The notes: a model not told the origin generated them from the sequence alone. Positions 19,203-28,069 are shown, numbered from the stretch's first letter. The stretch: DNA of 32,608 nt from Acidimicrobiia bacterium (GCA_020846855.1 JADLDD010000100.1:1-32608), one strand, 5' to 3'. Program-made: numbers and translations.

Positions 19203-20297
19203 TCAGGTGATGTCGAGCATCCGCCGGAGCGCGACCCTCGCCCACTCGGCCGTCTCCGGGTCGACCACGATCCGGTTCACGATCCGGCCCTCGGCCAGGT
19301 TCTCGAGGCACCACGCCAGGTGCGGCCCGTCGATGCGGAACATGGTGGAGCACGGGCAGACCAGGGGATCGAGCGACTCGACGTGCACCGACGGGTTGTC
19401 GGTCGCGAGGCGCTGGATCATGTGGATCTCGGTGCCGATCGCGATGTGGGTCCCCGGGGGTGCCTCCTCGACCCACCGGAGGATGCGCTGGGTCGAGCCC
19501 ACCCGATCGGCCACCTCGACTACGTCGTGGGCGCACTCGGGGTGGACGATCACCACGCCGTCGGGGTGGCGCTCCCGGAAGGCGTCTACCTGTTCGGGGC
19601 GGAAACGCTGGTGCACGCTGCAGTGCCCCTTCCAGAGCAGGAAGGTCGCCGCCTTGGCGTCGGCCTCCGAGAGGCCACCCAGCTCCCGGCGCGGGTTCCA
19701 CACCCGCATCGCGCTCTCGTCGTAGCCCATGTCGTAGCCGGTGTTGCGGCCCAGGTGCTGGTCGGGGAAGAACAGGACCTGGTCGCCGCGTTCGAACGCC
19801 CACTCGAGGACGGCCCGGGCGTTCGAGGAGGTGCACACCGCGCCGCCCTCGCGCCCCACGAACGCCTTCAGCGCCGCCGAGGAGTTCATGTAGGTGATCG
19901 GGACGACGCGATCGATGTCGGTGATCTCGCCGAGGGCCTCCCACGCCTCCTCGACCTCGTCGAGGTCGGCCATGTCGGCCATCGAGCAGCCGGCGTTGAG
20001 GTCGGGGAGCACGACGCGCTGGTGGTCGCCGGTCAGCACGTCGGCGGACTCGGCCATGAAGTGGACCCCGCAGAACACGATGTCGGTGGCCTGCTCGTTC
20101 TCGGCTGCGTACTGGGCCAGGAGGAACGAGTCGCCCCGCTTGTCGGCCCACTTGATGACCTCGTCGCGCTGGTAGTGGTGGCCGAGGATCAGGAGGCGGG
20201 AGCCGAGCGAGGCTCGGGCCGCGCCGATCCAGGCGTCGAGCTCGTCGGGGGACGCGGTCGTGTACCGGTCCGGCAACCGTGACTGAAGTCGGAGCAT
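19203..20297 (-). CDS. nadA: Quinolinate synthase
   Basis: 364-residue NadA, a [4Fe-4S] enzyme that condenses iminoaspartate with dihydroxyacetone phosphate to quinolinate in NAD synthesis. Family motifs are GHHYQRDEV (39-47), CGVHFMAESA (76-85), PDLNAGCSMAD (98-108; Cys104), YMNSSAALKA (136-145), FFPDQHLGRNT (176-186), KGHCSVHQRF (223-232; Cys226), HPECAHDV (252-259), GTEIHMI (288-294) and CPCSTM (314-319). Three of these Cys would hold the cluster. The ATG at 20297 is supported by AGGAGGG 9 nt upstream. The much longer upstream frame runs through repeats and is not coding. nadB and nadC are not adjacent, so NAD genes are dispersed here. Confidence 0.96.
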   Translation of the reverse strand: MLRLQSRLPDRYTTASPDELDAWIGAARASLGSRLLILGHHYQRDEVIKWADKRGDSFLLAQYAAENEQATDIVFCGVHFMAESADVLTGDHQRVVLPDLNAGCSMADMADLDEVEEAWEALGEITDIDRVVPITYMNSSAALKAFVGREGGAVCTSSNARAVLEWAFERGDQVLFFPDQHLGRNTGYDMGYDESAMRVWNPRRELGGLSEADAKAATFLLWKGHCSVHQRFRPEQVDAFRERHPDGVVIVHPECAHDVVEVADRVGSTQRILRWVEEAPPGTHIAIGTEIHMIQRLATDNPSVHVESLDPLVCPCSTMFRIDGPHLAWCLENLAEGRIVNRIVVDPETAEWARVALRRMLDIT

Positions 20298-20400
20298 GCG
20301 GAGGGACCCTCCTATGTGGGCTCCGAACTCGGCCGGCGGGGACAGCCTGGTCGCCCACCGCGGGGTTGTCGGCCTCGGAGCCTGATATCTGGCCGGAGTA

Positions 20401-20414
20401 CCAGGCCGGCCTGG
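20401..20414 (-). promoter_or_regulatory. Perfect 14-bp palindrome upstream of nadA
   Basis: ccaggccggcctgg is identical to its reverse complement and sits about 105 nt upstream of the nadA start, next to a possible -10 box. It could be an operator. It does not resemble NAD-regulator sites that I know, and perfect GC-only palindromes also arise by chance in such DNA. Confidence 0.3.
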
Positions 20415-20478
20415 CGCCACTCTACCGCGCCCCCCGCTCCGGATTCCCCCCGACCCCCGGCGACGCGGGCGGTCTCGA

Positions 20479-20546
20479 CCCGTCCCCCCCATCCTGCGTT
20501 GGGTCACTTCTCGTCGCCAGGCGACCGGAACTGACCCAACGCGGCG
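20479..20546. repeat. 68-bp direct repeat unit 1 with 47-nt palindrome (copy B)
   Basis: The core is a perfect 11-bp inverted repeat, gcgttgggtca (20496-20506) and tgacccaacgc (20532-20542), enclosing 25 nt that can form an inner gtcgc/gcgac stem. The whole 68-bp unit, including a leading cccgtccccccc tract, recurs at 20601-20668 with two differences. Confidence 0.85.
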
Positions 20547-20600
20547 AGATGGGGCGGCGCCGCGGTCCGTCCCGCCCCGTCCCGCCCCGTCCCGTCCCGC

Positions 20601-20668
20601 CCCGTCCCCCCCATCCTGCGTTGGGTCACTTCTCGTCGCCAGACGGCCGGAACTGACCCAACGCGGCG
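20601..20668. repeat. 68-bp direct repeat unit 2 with 47-nt palindrome (copy C)
   Basis: Second copy of the unit at 20479. The palindrome arms are at 20618-20628 and 20654-20664 and are perfect. The two differences from copy B lie in the core. It ends about 57 nt before the uvrC start. Confidence 0.85.
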
Positions 20669-20724
20669 GCGCGGGGGGTGGGTGGGTGTGCCGGCCCCCC
20701 GCCGGAAGCGGGAACAATGGCTGT

Positions 20725-22830
20725 GTGATCGTGCGTCCCGCGCCCGGGACCGTCCCCGACGCCCCGGGCTCCTACCAGTTCCGTGACGCCGAGGGCCGGA
20801 TCATCTACGTCGGGAAGGCCAAGAGCCTCCGCAGCCGCCTCTCGAATTACTTCGGCCCCCCGGCGGCCCTGCCCGCCCGCACCCGCCAGATGGTCGCCGC
20901 CGCCGAGTCGGTCGAGTGGATCGAGGTCCGCAACGAGGTCGAGGCGCTCTTCCTCGAGTTCAACCTGATCAAGGAGCACCGCCCGCGGTTCAACATCCGC
21001 CTCAAGGACGACAAGTCGTACCCGTACCTGGCCGTCACCCTCGACGAGTCGTGGCCACGGGCGATGGTCATGCGCGGCGCGAGGCGGCCCGGAGTCCGCT
21101 ACTTCGGCCCGTACGCCCACGCCTACGCGATCCGCGAGACGCTCGACCTGCTCCTGCGGACGTTCCCGATCCGCACCTGCACGCAGGCGAAGTTCGACCG
21201 TCACCACCGTCTAGGCCGCCCCTGCCTGCTGGCGCACATCGGCAAGTGCGTGGCGCCGTGCGTCGACGCCGTGAGCCACGAGGAGTACGACGACCTGGTC
21301 GACGACCTCCTCCGCTTCCTCGACGGCGACACCGCTCCCATCGTCGCCCGGCTCGAGGAGCAGATGGCCGAGGCCGCCGACGACCTCGAGTTCGAACGGG
21401 CGGCGCGCCTGCGCGACCAGCTGGCGTCGGTTCGCAAGGCGGTGGAGAGCCAGCAGATGGTGGCGTCGCGCGAGGAGGACCTCGACGTCGTCGGGATCGC
21501 CGAGGACGAGCTCGAGGCGGCGGTGCAGGTGTTCCACGTCCGGCGGGGACGGGTCGTCGGCCGCAAGGGGATGGCCGTCGACAAGGTCGAGGACGTCGAG
21601 GGCGGCGCGCTGGTCGGCCGGGTGCTGGAGCACCTCTACGGCGACGACTCCGTCGAGGTGCCCCGGGAGGTCCTGGTTCCCGCCGTCCCTCTCGACGCCG
21701 CGCTCTACGAGCGGTGGCTCACCACCCGCCGGGGGGCCCGGGTGCGGGTCCGGGTGCCGCAGCGCGGCGCCAAGCGCTCCCTGCTCGGGACCGTGACCCT
21801 CAACGCCAAGGAGGCGTTCACGCGCCACAAGCTCAGCCGCGCCGCCGACTACAACGCCCGGGCCCGGGCACTGACCGCCCTCCAGGAGGCCCTGGCGCTC
21901 TCCGAGGCGCCTCTGCGCATCGAGTGCTTCGACGTCTCGAACCTCCAGGGCACCGAGATCGTGGCGTCGATGGTGGTGATGGAGGACGGCCTGGCGAAGC
22001 GCTCCGACTACCGACGCTTCAAGATCCGGTCCCAGGAGGGCCAGGACGACTTCGCGGCGATGGAGGAGGCCCTCACCCGCCGCTTCACCCGCTATCTCGA
22101 CGAGCGCGACGAGGGGGCGAGGGCGGGGAAGCGCTTCGCGTATCCGCCCAACCTGCTGGTCGTCGACGGTGGGCGCGGGCAGCTGAACGTGGCCGTGCGG
22201 GTGCTCGAGGAGCTGGGCCTCGAGGAGATCGACGTCGCCGGTCTGGCCAAGCGCTTCGAGGAGGTGTACCGGCCGGGCCGCGCGGAGCCGGTTCGCATAC
22301 CCCGCGACTCCGAGGCCCTGTACCTGCTCCAGCAGGTGCGCGACGAGGCCCACCGGTTCGCGATCACCTACCACCGGGGCCTGCGGCGCAAGGCCATGAC
22401 CCGCTCCGTGCTCGACGACGTGCCGGGCCTCGGCCCGTCCCGCCGGGCCCGCCTCCTGCGCACGTTCGGCTCGGTGAAGCGCATCCGGGATGCGACCGAG
22501 GCCGACCTCCTCGCCCTCTCGTGGCTGCCCGATCGCGTCGCCGTGGCCGTCCACGCCCGGCTCCACGGCGGCCCCGCCGTGCCACCTGCCCGCGAGGCCG
22601 GCCCCGCTGTGCCACCGGCCCGCGACGCCGGCCCTCCGGCCACCCGCGGCACCCGGCCCTCCGGCGCCGACGGAACCGTGACCTCCGGGGCCGACGGAAC
22701 CGTGCCCTCCGGCGCCGACGGAACCCTGTCCTCCGGCTACGGCGCCACCGACGCCGGCCCCCCGGCGCCCCCCGGCGCACCCCCCGGAGCGCCCCCCGGC
22801 CCGCCGCGCGAGGATGGCGCCTCACCATGA
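20725..22830 (+). CDS. uvrC: Excinuclease ABC subunit C
   Basis: 701-residue UvrC, the endonuclease that cuts on both sides of UvrB-marked damage. The GIY-YIG domain (about 12-92) contains GSYQFRDAEG, IIYVGKAKSLRSR and the conserved Glu region NEVEALFLE (70-78). A CLLAHIGKCVAPC segment follows at about 170, then a UVR domain (DLEFERAARLRDQL), an RNase H-like C-terminal nuclease (FDVSNLQGTEIVASMVV; LLVVDGGRGQL) and a helix-hairpin-helix pair (VPGLGPSRRARLL) ending near 613. Residues 614-701 are a repetitive low-complexity extension not found in standard UvrC. The GTG at 20725 gives the usual IVRPAPGTVPDAPGSYQF start; another GTG lies two codons on. The stop overlaps rapZ (ATGA). Confidence 0.97.
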   Translation: MIVRPAPGTVPDAPGSYQFRDAEGRIIYVGKAKSLRSRLSNYFGPPAALPARTRQMVAAAESVEWIEVRNEVEALFLEFNLIKEHRPRFNIRLKDDKSYPYLAVTLDESWPRAMVMRGARRPGVRYFGPYAHAYAIRETLDLLLRTFPIRTCTQAKFDRHHRLGRPCLLAHIGKCVAPCVDAVSHEEYDDLVDDLLRFLDGDTAPIVARLEEQMAEAADDLEFERAARLRDQLASVRKAVESQQMVASREEDLDVVGIAEDELEAAVQVFHVRRGRVVGRKGMAVDKVEDVEGGALVGRVLEHLYGDDSVEVPREVLVPAVPLDAALYERWLTTRRGARVRVRVPQRGAKRSLLGTVTLNAKEAFTRHKLSRAADYNARARALTALQEALALSEAPLRIECFDVSNLQGTEIVASMVVMEDGLAKRSDYRRFKIRSQEGQDDFAAMEEALTRRFTRYLDERDEGARAGKRFAYPPNLLVVDGGRGQLNVAVRVLEELGLEEIDVAGLAKRFEEVYRPGRAEPVRIPRDSEALYLLQQVRDEAHRFAITYHRGLRRKAMTRSVLDDVPGLGPSRRARLLRTFGSVKRIRDATEADLLALSWLPDRVAVAVHARLHGGPAVPPAREAGPAVPPARDAGPPATRGTRPSGADGTVTSGADGTVPSGADGTLSSGYGATDAGPPAPPGAPPGAPPGPPREDGASP
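22579..22732 (+). repeat. Tandem repeats encoding the UvrC C-terminal extension
   Basis: Two 30-bp units (22579-22608, 22609-22638) encode VPPAREAGPA-like decapeptides. Three 24-bp units (22661-22684, 22685-22708, 22709-22732) encode SGADGTVT-like octapeptides. All units keep the reading frame, which suggests slippage-driven growth under a coding constraint. Confidence 0.85.
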
Positions 22831-23816
22831 GCACCTCCTCCGACGACACCCCGCCCGTCCGGGGTCGGCCGCCGGCCCCCGCCCCGGCCGCAGCCACGAC
22901 GCCCGGAGCGCGCCGGCCCGTGCTGCCCGAGGGCCTGCCCTACACCGACTCCGGCCACGACCTCGAGGTGACGATCATCACCGGGATGTCGGGGGCCGGG
23001 CGCTCGGAGGCCGCCGACGTCCTCGAGGACCTCGGCTTCTTCGTGATCGACAACCTGCCGACGGCCCTCATCTCCAAGGTCGCGGAGCTGGCGCGCGGCG
23101 CGGGCCGGCCCAACCGGTACGCCCTGGGCGTCGACGTCCGGGCCGGTGCCTTCGTCGACGAGCTCGACCGGGCCCTCGCCGAGCTGCGCGACCAGCGCAT
23201 CCGGACCCGGGTGCTCTTCCTCGACGCGTCGGGCCCCACCCTGGTGCGCCGCTTCGACGCCACCCGCCGTCCGCACCCCCTCGCCGACCGCGACCGCGTG
23301 GTGGAGGCCATCGCCCGGGAGCGCGAGCTGCTGGCCGACCTGCGGGGCCGCTCCGACCTCGTCATCGACACCACCGACCTCAACGTCCACCAGCTCCGCG
23401 ACCGGATCCGCGAGCTCTTCACGGAGGCCCCGCAGCAGAGGGAGCTGAAGGTCAACGTCGTGAGCTTCGGCTACAAGCACGGCCTGCCCCTCGACGTCGA
23501 CCTCGTGTTCGACTGCCGATTCCTGTCGAACCCGTACTGGGTGGAGGACCTGCGCGACCTGCCCGGCACCGACCCGGCGGTCCGCGACTACGTGATGTCG
23601 CAGGCGGAGACGGCGAGCTTCCTCGAGGAGCTCGACCGCCTCTTCGAGCTCCTCGTGCCCGCCTTCCAGCGCGAGGGGAAGGCCTACCTCTCGATCGGGG
23701 TCGGGTGCACCGGCGGGCGGCACCGCAGCGTGGTGGTCGCCGAGGAGCTGGGTGCCATCCTCCGGCGGGCCGGCTACCCGGCCCACGTCCACCACCGCGA
23801 CCTCCGCCGGGGCTGA
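22827..23816 (+). CDS. rapZ: RapZ/YvcJ-family nucleotide-binding protein
   Basis: 329-residue RapZ family P-loop protein. An N-terminal extension of about 45 Pro/Ala-rich residues precedes the core. The core has IITGMSGAGRSEA (P-loop at 53-60, with Arg in place of the usual Lys, as is common in actinobacterial members), DLGFFVIDNLPTAL, VLFLDASG, TRRPHPL, VVSFGYKHGLPLDVDLVFDCRFLSNPYW and the terminal IGVGCTGGRHRSVVVAEEL. The family binds nucleotides and amino-sugar phosphates; in E. coli it directs decay of the GlmZ sRNA, while the Gram-positive role is less clear. The ATG at 22827 overlaps the uvrC stop. The order uvrC-rapZ-yvcK is conserved in Gram-positives and supports the call. Confidence 0.95.
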   Translation: MSTSSDDTPPVRGRPPAPAPAAATTPGARRPVLPEGLPYTDSGHDLEVTIITGMSGAGRSEAADVLEDLGFFVIDNLPTALISKVAELARGAGRPNRYALGVDVRAGAFVDELDRALAELRDQRIRTRVLFLDASGPTLVRRFDATRRPHPLADRDRVVEAIARERELLADLRGRSDLVIDTTDLNVHQLRDRIRELFTEAPQQRELKVNVVSFGYKHGLPLDVDLVFDCRFLSNPYWVEDLRDLPGTDPAVRDYVMSQAETASFLEELDRLFELLVPAFQREGKAYLSIGVGCTGGRHRSVVVAEELGAILRRAGYPAHVHHRDLRRG

Positions 23817-23822
23817 GCGGGC

Positions 23823-23882
23823 ATGGGTGGCGAAGGCGACGGGCGTCCCACCGCGACCCCGACGACGGGGACGGCGCCGTGA
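23823..23882 (+). other. Possible 19-codon leader ORF coupled to yvcK
   Basis: In the 62-nt gap between rapZ and yvcK, an ATG at 23823 opens a 19-codon frame whose TGA stop (23880-23882) overlaps the yvcK GTG (23879-23881). It lacks a convincing Shine-Dalgarno and the peptide is Thr/Gly/Pro-rich with no recognised function. It may be chance, or it may serve translational coupling. Confidence 0.2.
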
Positions 23883-24766
23883 CCGGGCGCGGCGCCCGGG
23901 TGGTCGCGCTCGGCGGGGGCCACGGCCTGGGGGTGGTCCTCGCGGCCGTGCGCCGGTACACGAGCGAGATCACGGCGGTGGTGTCGGTGGCCGACGACGG
24001 CGGGTCGTCGGGGCGGTTGCGGCGCGACCACGGCGGCCTGGCCCCCGGCGACCTCCGCAAGTGCCTGGTCGCGCTGGCCGATGCCGGCTCCCCGTGGCGG
24101 GCGGCGTTCGAGCACCGCTTCCGGGGTGGCGAGCTCGACGGCCACGCGCTGGGGAACATCGTCCTCGTGGGCCTGGCCGAGACCCTGGGCGGCTTCCCGA
24201 ACGCCCTGGCCGAGGCGGAGCGGCTGCTGGGAGCGGTGGGACGGGTCCTGCCCGCCACCGTGGAGCCCGTGGTCCTGACCGCCGACGTCGACGGCCGCGT
24301 CGTCGAGGGCCAGTACGAGGTCCACCGCAGCGCCGGCCGCATCCGCTCGGTCGGCCTCGTTCCCCCCGACGCCGCCGCGTCCCCCGAGGCGCTGGCCGCC
24401 ATCGCCCGGGCCGACCAGATCGTCCTGGCGCCGGGTTCGCTCTTCACGAGCATCGTCCCGGTCCTGTGCGTGGCCGGCATCACCGACGCCCTGTGCTCGG
24501 CGCGCGCCCGCGTGGTCCACGTCGGCAACCTCCAGGCTGAGACCCCGGAGACCTCGGGGATCAGCGGCACCGAGCAGGTCGAGATCCTGCTCGACCACGG
24601 CGCCCGGATCGACGTCTCCCTCAGCCCGGTGGGCGGTGAGCTGGTCACCGACCCGGCGGTGCTGGCCCGCCACGGGATCGCCACCGAGGAGGTGGTGGTG
24701 TCGGCCCCGGGCGCGCGCGTCCACGACCCGGAGGCCCTGGCGGTGGCGCTTGGGGACCTTCTCTAG
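23879..24766 (+). CDS. yvcK: YvcK/CofD-like gluconeogenesis factor
   Basis: 295-residue YvcK-family protein related to the CofD fold. Conserved motifs are VVALGGGHGLGVVLAAVR (8-25), VVSVADDGGSSGRLR (34-48), LAPGDLRKCLVAL (54-66), HALGNIVLVGL, LAPGSLFTSIVPVL and HVGNLQAETPET. In Bacillus and mycobacteria the protein binds UDP-N-acetylglucosamine and supports growth on gluconeogenic carbon and cell-wall synthesis. It is slightly short for the family because it starts almost directly at the first strand. The GTG at 23879 is the only sensible in-frame start. rapZ lies upstream as expected, but whiA, the usual downstream partner, is absent; gap follows after 170 nt. Confidence 0.94.
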   Translation: MTGRGARVVALGGGHGLGVVLAAVRRYTSEITAVVSVADDGGSSGRLRRDHGGLAPGDLRKCLVALADAGSPWRAAFEHRFRGGELDGHALGNIVLVGLAETLGGFPNALAEAERLLGAVGRVLPATVEPVVLTADVDGRVVEGQYEVHRSAGRIRSVGLVPPDAAASPEALAAIARADQIVLAPGSLFTSIVPVLCVAGITDALCSARARVVHVGNLQAETPETSGISGTEQVEILLDHGARIDVSLSPVGGELVTDPAVLARHGIATEEVVVSAPGARVHDPEALAVALGDLL

Positions 24767-24936
24767 GCGGCGCCTACGATGGGATCGAAAGGATCGTGCC
24801 GGGCGCGGGCCCGTCGCCGGGGCCCCTCCCCGATGGCGTCGCTCCCGTGCCGGTCCTCGAGGGTGTCGGTTTCGGATGCCAAGGGAGCGGGTGTTGGGTG
24901 CGGGCCGGTCGGCCCGCCCGCAGACAAGGAGCGACG
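24767..24936 (+). promoter_or_regulatory. Intergenic region between yvcK and gap
   Basis: 170 nt containing a GC hairpin (24807-24812 with 24820-24825), possibly the yvcK terminator, and a perfect 7-bp hairpin with a 4-nt loop (24900-24917) that ends 8 nt upstream of the gap Shine-Dalgarno AAGGAG (24926-24931). The region probably contains the promoter of the glycolytic gene set. No remnant of whiA was seen. Confidence 0.4.
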
Positions 24937-25965
<1,029 letters not shown>

Positions 25966-25999
25966 CCGGCTGCCCCGGCCCCGGCGACCGCTCCCCCCG

Positions 26000-27205
26000 A
26001 TGGCCGACCTCGCCGCCCCGCCGCGCCTGGAGGACCTCCCGGTCGCGGCGGGCAAGAAGGTCCTCGTCCGCATCGACTGCAACGTGCCGCTCTCGGGCGG
26101 ACGCGTCGCCGACGACCTGCGCCTGACCACGATCATCCCCACCCTCGACTGGCTGCGCCGGGCCGGGGCCGCAGTGGTGGTGTGCGGCCACCTGGGGCGT
26201 CCCAAGGGGCGGCCCGACCCGCGCTTCGGCCTCGCGCCGGTCGCCGACCGGCTCGGCGACCTGCTGGCCGAGGAGGTCCCCCTGGCTCCCGAGGTCGTGG
26301 GCGAGCGGGCCTCGGCGATGATCGAGGCGCTGCGGCCGGGGCAGGTCCTGCTGCTCGAGAACCTGCGCTTCGAACCGGGCGAGACGGCCAACGACCCCGG
26401 GTTCGCCGCCGCGCTGGCCGCGCCCGTCGACCTCTACGTCAACGACGCCTTCGGCGCGTCGCACCGGTCGCACGCGTCGATCGTCGGCCCGCCGGCCGCG
26501 TTGCCCCACGCCGGGGGGCGCCTGCTGTTCCGCGAGGTCGAGGCCCTGGGCCGCCTGCTCCACGACCCGGCCCGTCCGTTCGTCGCCGTGCTCGGCGGCG
26601 CCAAGGTCAGCGACAAGCTCGGCGTGATCGACGCGCTCCTCGACCGCTGCGACACGATCCTCGTGGGCGGCGCCATGGCGTTCACCTTCCACGCGGCCCA
26701 GGGGCGCGCCGTCGGCGACTCCCTCGTCGAGCCTGACCGGGTCGACGAGTGCGCGCGCCTGCTGGCGACGGGTCGGGTCCGCGTCCCCTCCGACGTCGTG
26801 ATCGCCCGCGAGATCGACGCCGGGGCCGAGACCCGAGTCGTGCCCGCCGGCGCGATCCCCGACGGGTGGAAGGGCCTCGACGTCGGTCCCGGCACCGCCG
26901 CGGAGTTCGCCGACGCCGTCGCCTCGGCCGCCACCGTGCTGTGGAACGGCCCGATGGGCGTGTTCGAGGTGGCGCCGTTCGCGGCCGGGACCCGGTCGGT
27001 GGCCGAGGCGGTGGCGGCGTCGAGCGCCTACACCGTGGTGGGTGGCGGCGACAGCGCGGCCGCGATCCGGGGCTTCGGTCTCGCCGAGCGGGTCAGCCAC
27101 GTGAGCACGGGGGGCGGGGCGTCGCTGGAGCTGATCGAGAACGGCGACCTGCCCGGCCTGGCCGCCCTGCGCGAACCCGCCCCGTCCCCACCACCGCCCG
27201 CTTAG
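26000..27205 (+). CDS. pgk: Phosphoglycerate kinase
   Basis: 401-residue PGK, transferring phosphate from 1,3-bisphosphoglycerate to ADP. Motifs include VLVRIDCNVPL (21-31, with Cys where many have Phe or Tyr), GHLGRPKG near 63, LLLENLRF, NDAFGASHRSHASIVG, LGGAKVSDKL, WNGPMGVFE and the nucleotide-binding VVGGGDSAAA. The C-terminus ends in a short Pro-rich tail. It starts 34 nt after gap with no clear Shine-Dalgarno, so it likely depends on translation of the upstream gene. Alternative starts further in would remove conserved N-terminal residues. Confidence 0.97.
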   Translation: MADLAAPPRLEDLPVAAGKKVLVRIDCNVPLSGGRVADDLRLTTIIPTLDWLRRAGAAVVVCGHLGRPKGRPDPRFGLAPVADRLGDLLAEEVPLAPEVVGERASAMIEALRPGQVLLLENLRFEPGETANDPGFAAALAAPVDLYVNDAFGASHRSHASIVGPPAALPHAGGRLLFREVEALGRLLHDPARPFVAVLGGAKVSDKLGVIDALLDRCDTILVGGAMAFTFHAAQGRAVGDSLVEPDRVDECARLLATGRVRVPSDVVIAREIDAGAETRVVPAGAIPDGWKGLDVGPGTAAEFADAVASAATVLWNGPMGVFEVAPFAAGTRSVAEAVAASSAYTVVGGGDSAAAIRGFGLAERVSHVSTGGGASLELIENGDLPGLAALREPAPSPPPPA

Positions 27206-27271
27206 GCCGTCCCAACCGCCTCGAACCGCCGCACCCCGAACCGCACTGCACACCGAGCCCACGGAGACGAG

Positions 27272-28042
27272 ATGCCCGACCGCCGCCCCCTCATCGCGGG
27301 CAACTGGAAGATGCACCACGACCACTTCGCCGCGATCCAGCTCACCCAGAAGCTGTCCTACCTCCTCGACCGCGACGACTACGACGCCGTCGACGTGGTG
27401 CTGTGCCCGCCGTTCACCGATCTGCGCTCGGTGCAGACGACCCTGGAGAGCGATCGCATCCCCATGGCCCTCGGGGCCCAGAACTGCCACTGGGAGGACC
27501 AGGGCGCGTTCACCGGCGAGGTGAGCCCGGCGATGCTGGCGAAGCTGAACGTGCGCTACGTGATCGCCGGCCACTCGGAGCGCCGCCAGCTCTTCGGCGA
27601 GACCGACGACGTCGTGAACCGCAAGGTCCGCGCCGTCCTCGCCCACGGGATGACCCCCATCCTGTGCGTGGGGGAGACCCTGGAGGAGAAGGAGGCGGGA
27701 GCGACCGCCGCCCGGGTCGACGGGCAGGTCCGCGCCGGCCTGGCGGGGGTGGCCCGCGACTCGGTGGCCGGCATGGTGATCGCCTACGAGCCGATCTGGG
27801 CCATCGGGACCGGCCGCAACGCCACCCCCGACGACGCCCAGGCCACCATCGCGGCGGTCCGGGCCACGGTGCGCGAGGTCGCCGGCGACGCCGCCGCGTC
27901 GGCCGTGCGCATCCAGTACGGCGGGAGCGTGAAGCCCGGCAACATCGCGTCGCTCATGGAGCAACCCGACATCGACGGCGCCCTCGTCGGCGGGGCGTCG
28001 CTCGACGCCGACGAGTTCGCCCGCATAGTCCGCTACCGCTGA
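27272..28042 (+). CDS. tpiA: Triosephosphate isomerase
   Basis: 256-residue TIM-barrel enzyme that interconverts dihydroxyacetone phosphate and glyceraldehyde 3-phosphate. The catalytic residues are visible: Lys13 in AGNWKM, His101 in IAGHSERR and Glu173 in AYEPIWAIGTG; the phosphate-binding YGGSV is near 216-220. The length is normal. A GGAGA ribosome-binding site precedes the ATG at 27272, 66 nt after pgk. It is the last gene of the glycolytic set; strong secondary structure follows. Confidence 0.98.
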   Translation: MPDRRPLIAGNWKMHHDHFAAIQLTQKLSYLLDRDDYDAVDVVLCPPFTDLRSVQTTLESDRIPMALGAQNCHWEDQGAFTGEVSPAMLAKLNVRYVIAGHSERRQLFGETDDVVNRKVRAVLAHGMTPILCVGETLEEKEAGATAARVDGQVRAGLAGVARDSVAGMVIAYEPIWAIGTGRNATPDDAQATIAAVRATVREVAGDAAASAVRIQYGGSVKPGNIASLMEQPDIDGALVGGASLDADEFARIVRYR

Positions 28043-28069
28043 GCCGCCCGGGCCCCGGGGCGCCCGGAA

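Larger units (their letters stand above)
20298..20724. other. 427-nt divergent gap between nadA and uvrC, rich in repeats
   Basis: This gap must hold promoters for both genes. On the nadA side, a 13-nt palindrome (20300-20312) covers the Shine-Dalgarno, and a perfect 14-bp palindrome (20401-20414) lies about 105 nt upstream of the start. A TAGAGT on the minus strand near 20420 could be a -10 box. The middle holds two 68-bp near-identical repeats (20479-20546 and 20601-20668), each with a 47-nt palindrome, separated by a cccgc/cccgt microsatellite (about 20566-20607). I see no plausible gene. Confidence 0.6.

Noticed and set aside
20479-20668. Possible CRISPR array
   Set aside because: Only two repeat units, with a microsatellite between them instead of a unique spacer, and no cas genes nearby.
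20298-20717. N-terminal extension of nadA through the repeat region
   Set aside because: It would translate the palindromic repeats and microsatellite. The ATG at 20297 has a good Shine-Dalgarno and gives the normal NadA length.
24796-24936. 47-residue N-terminal extension of GAPDH
   Set aside because: It covers leader hairpins and the Shine-Dalgarno; the family start TVRVGINGFG is at 24937.
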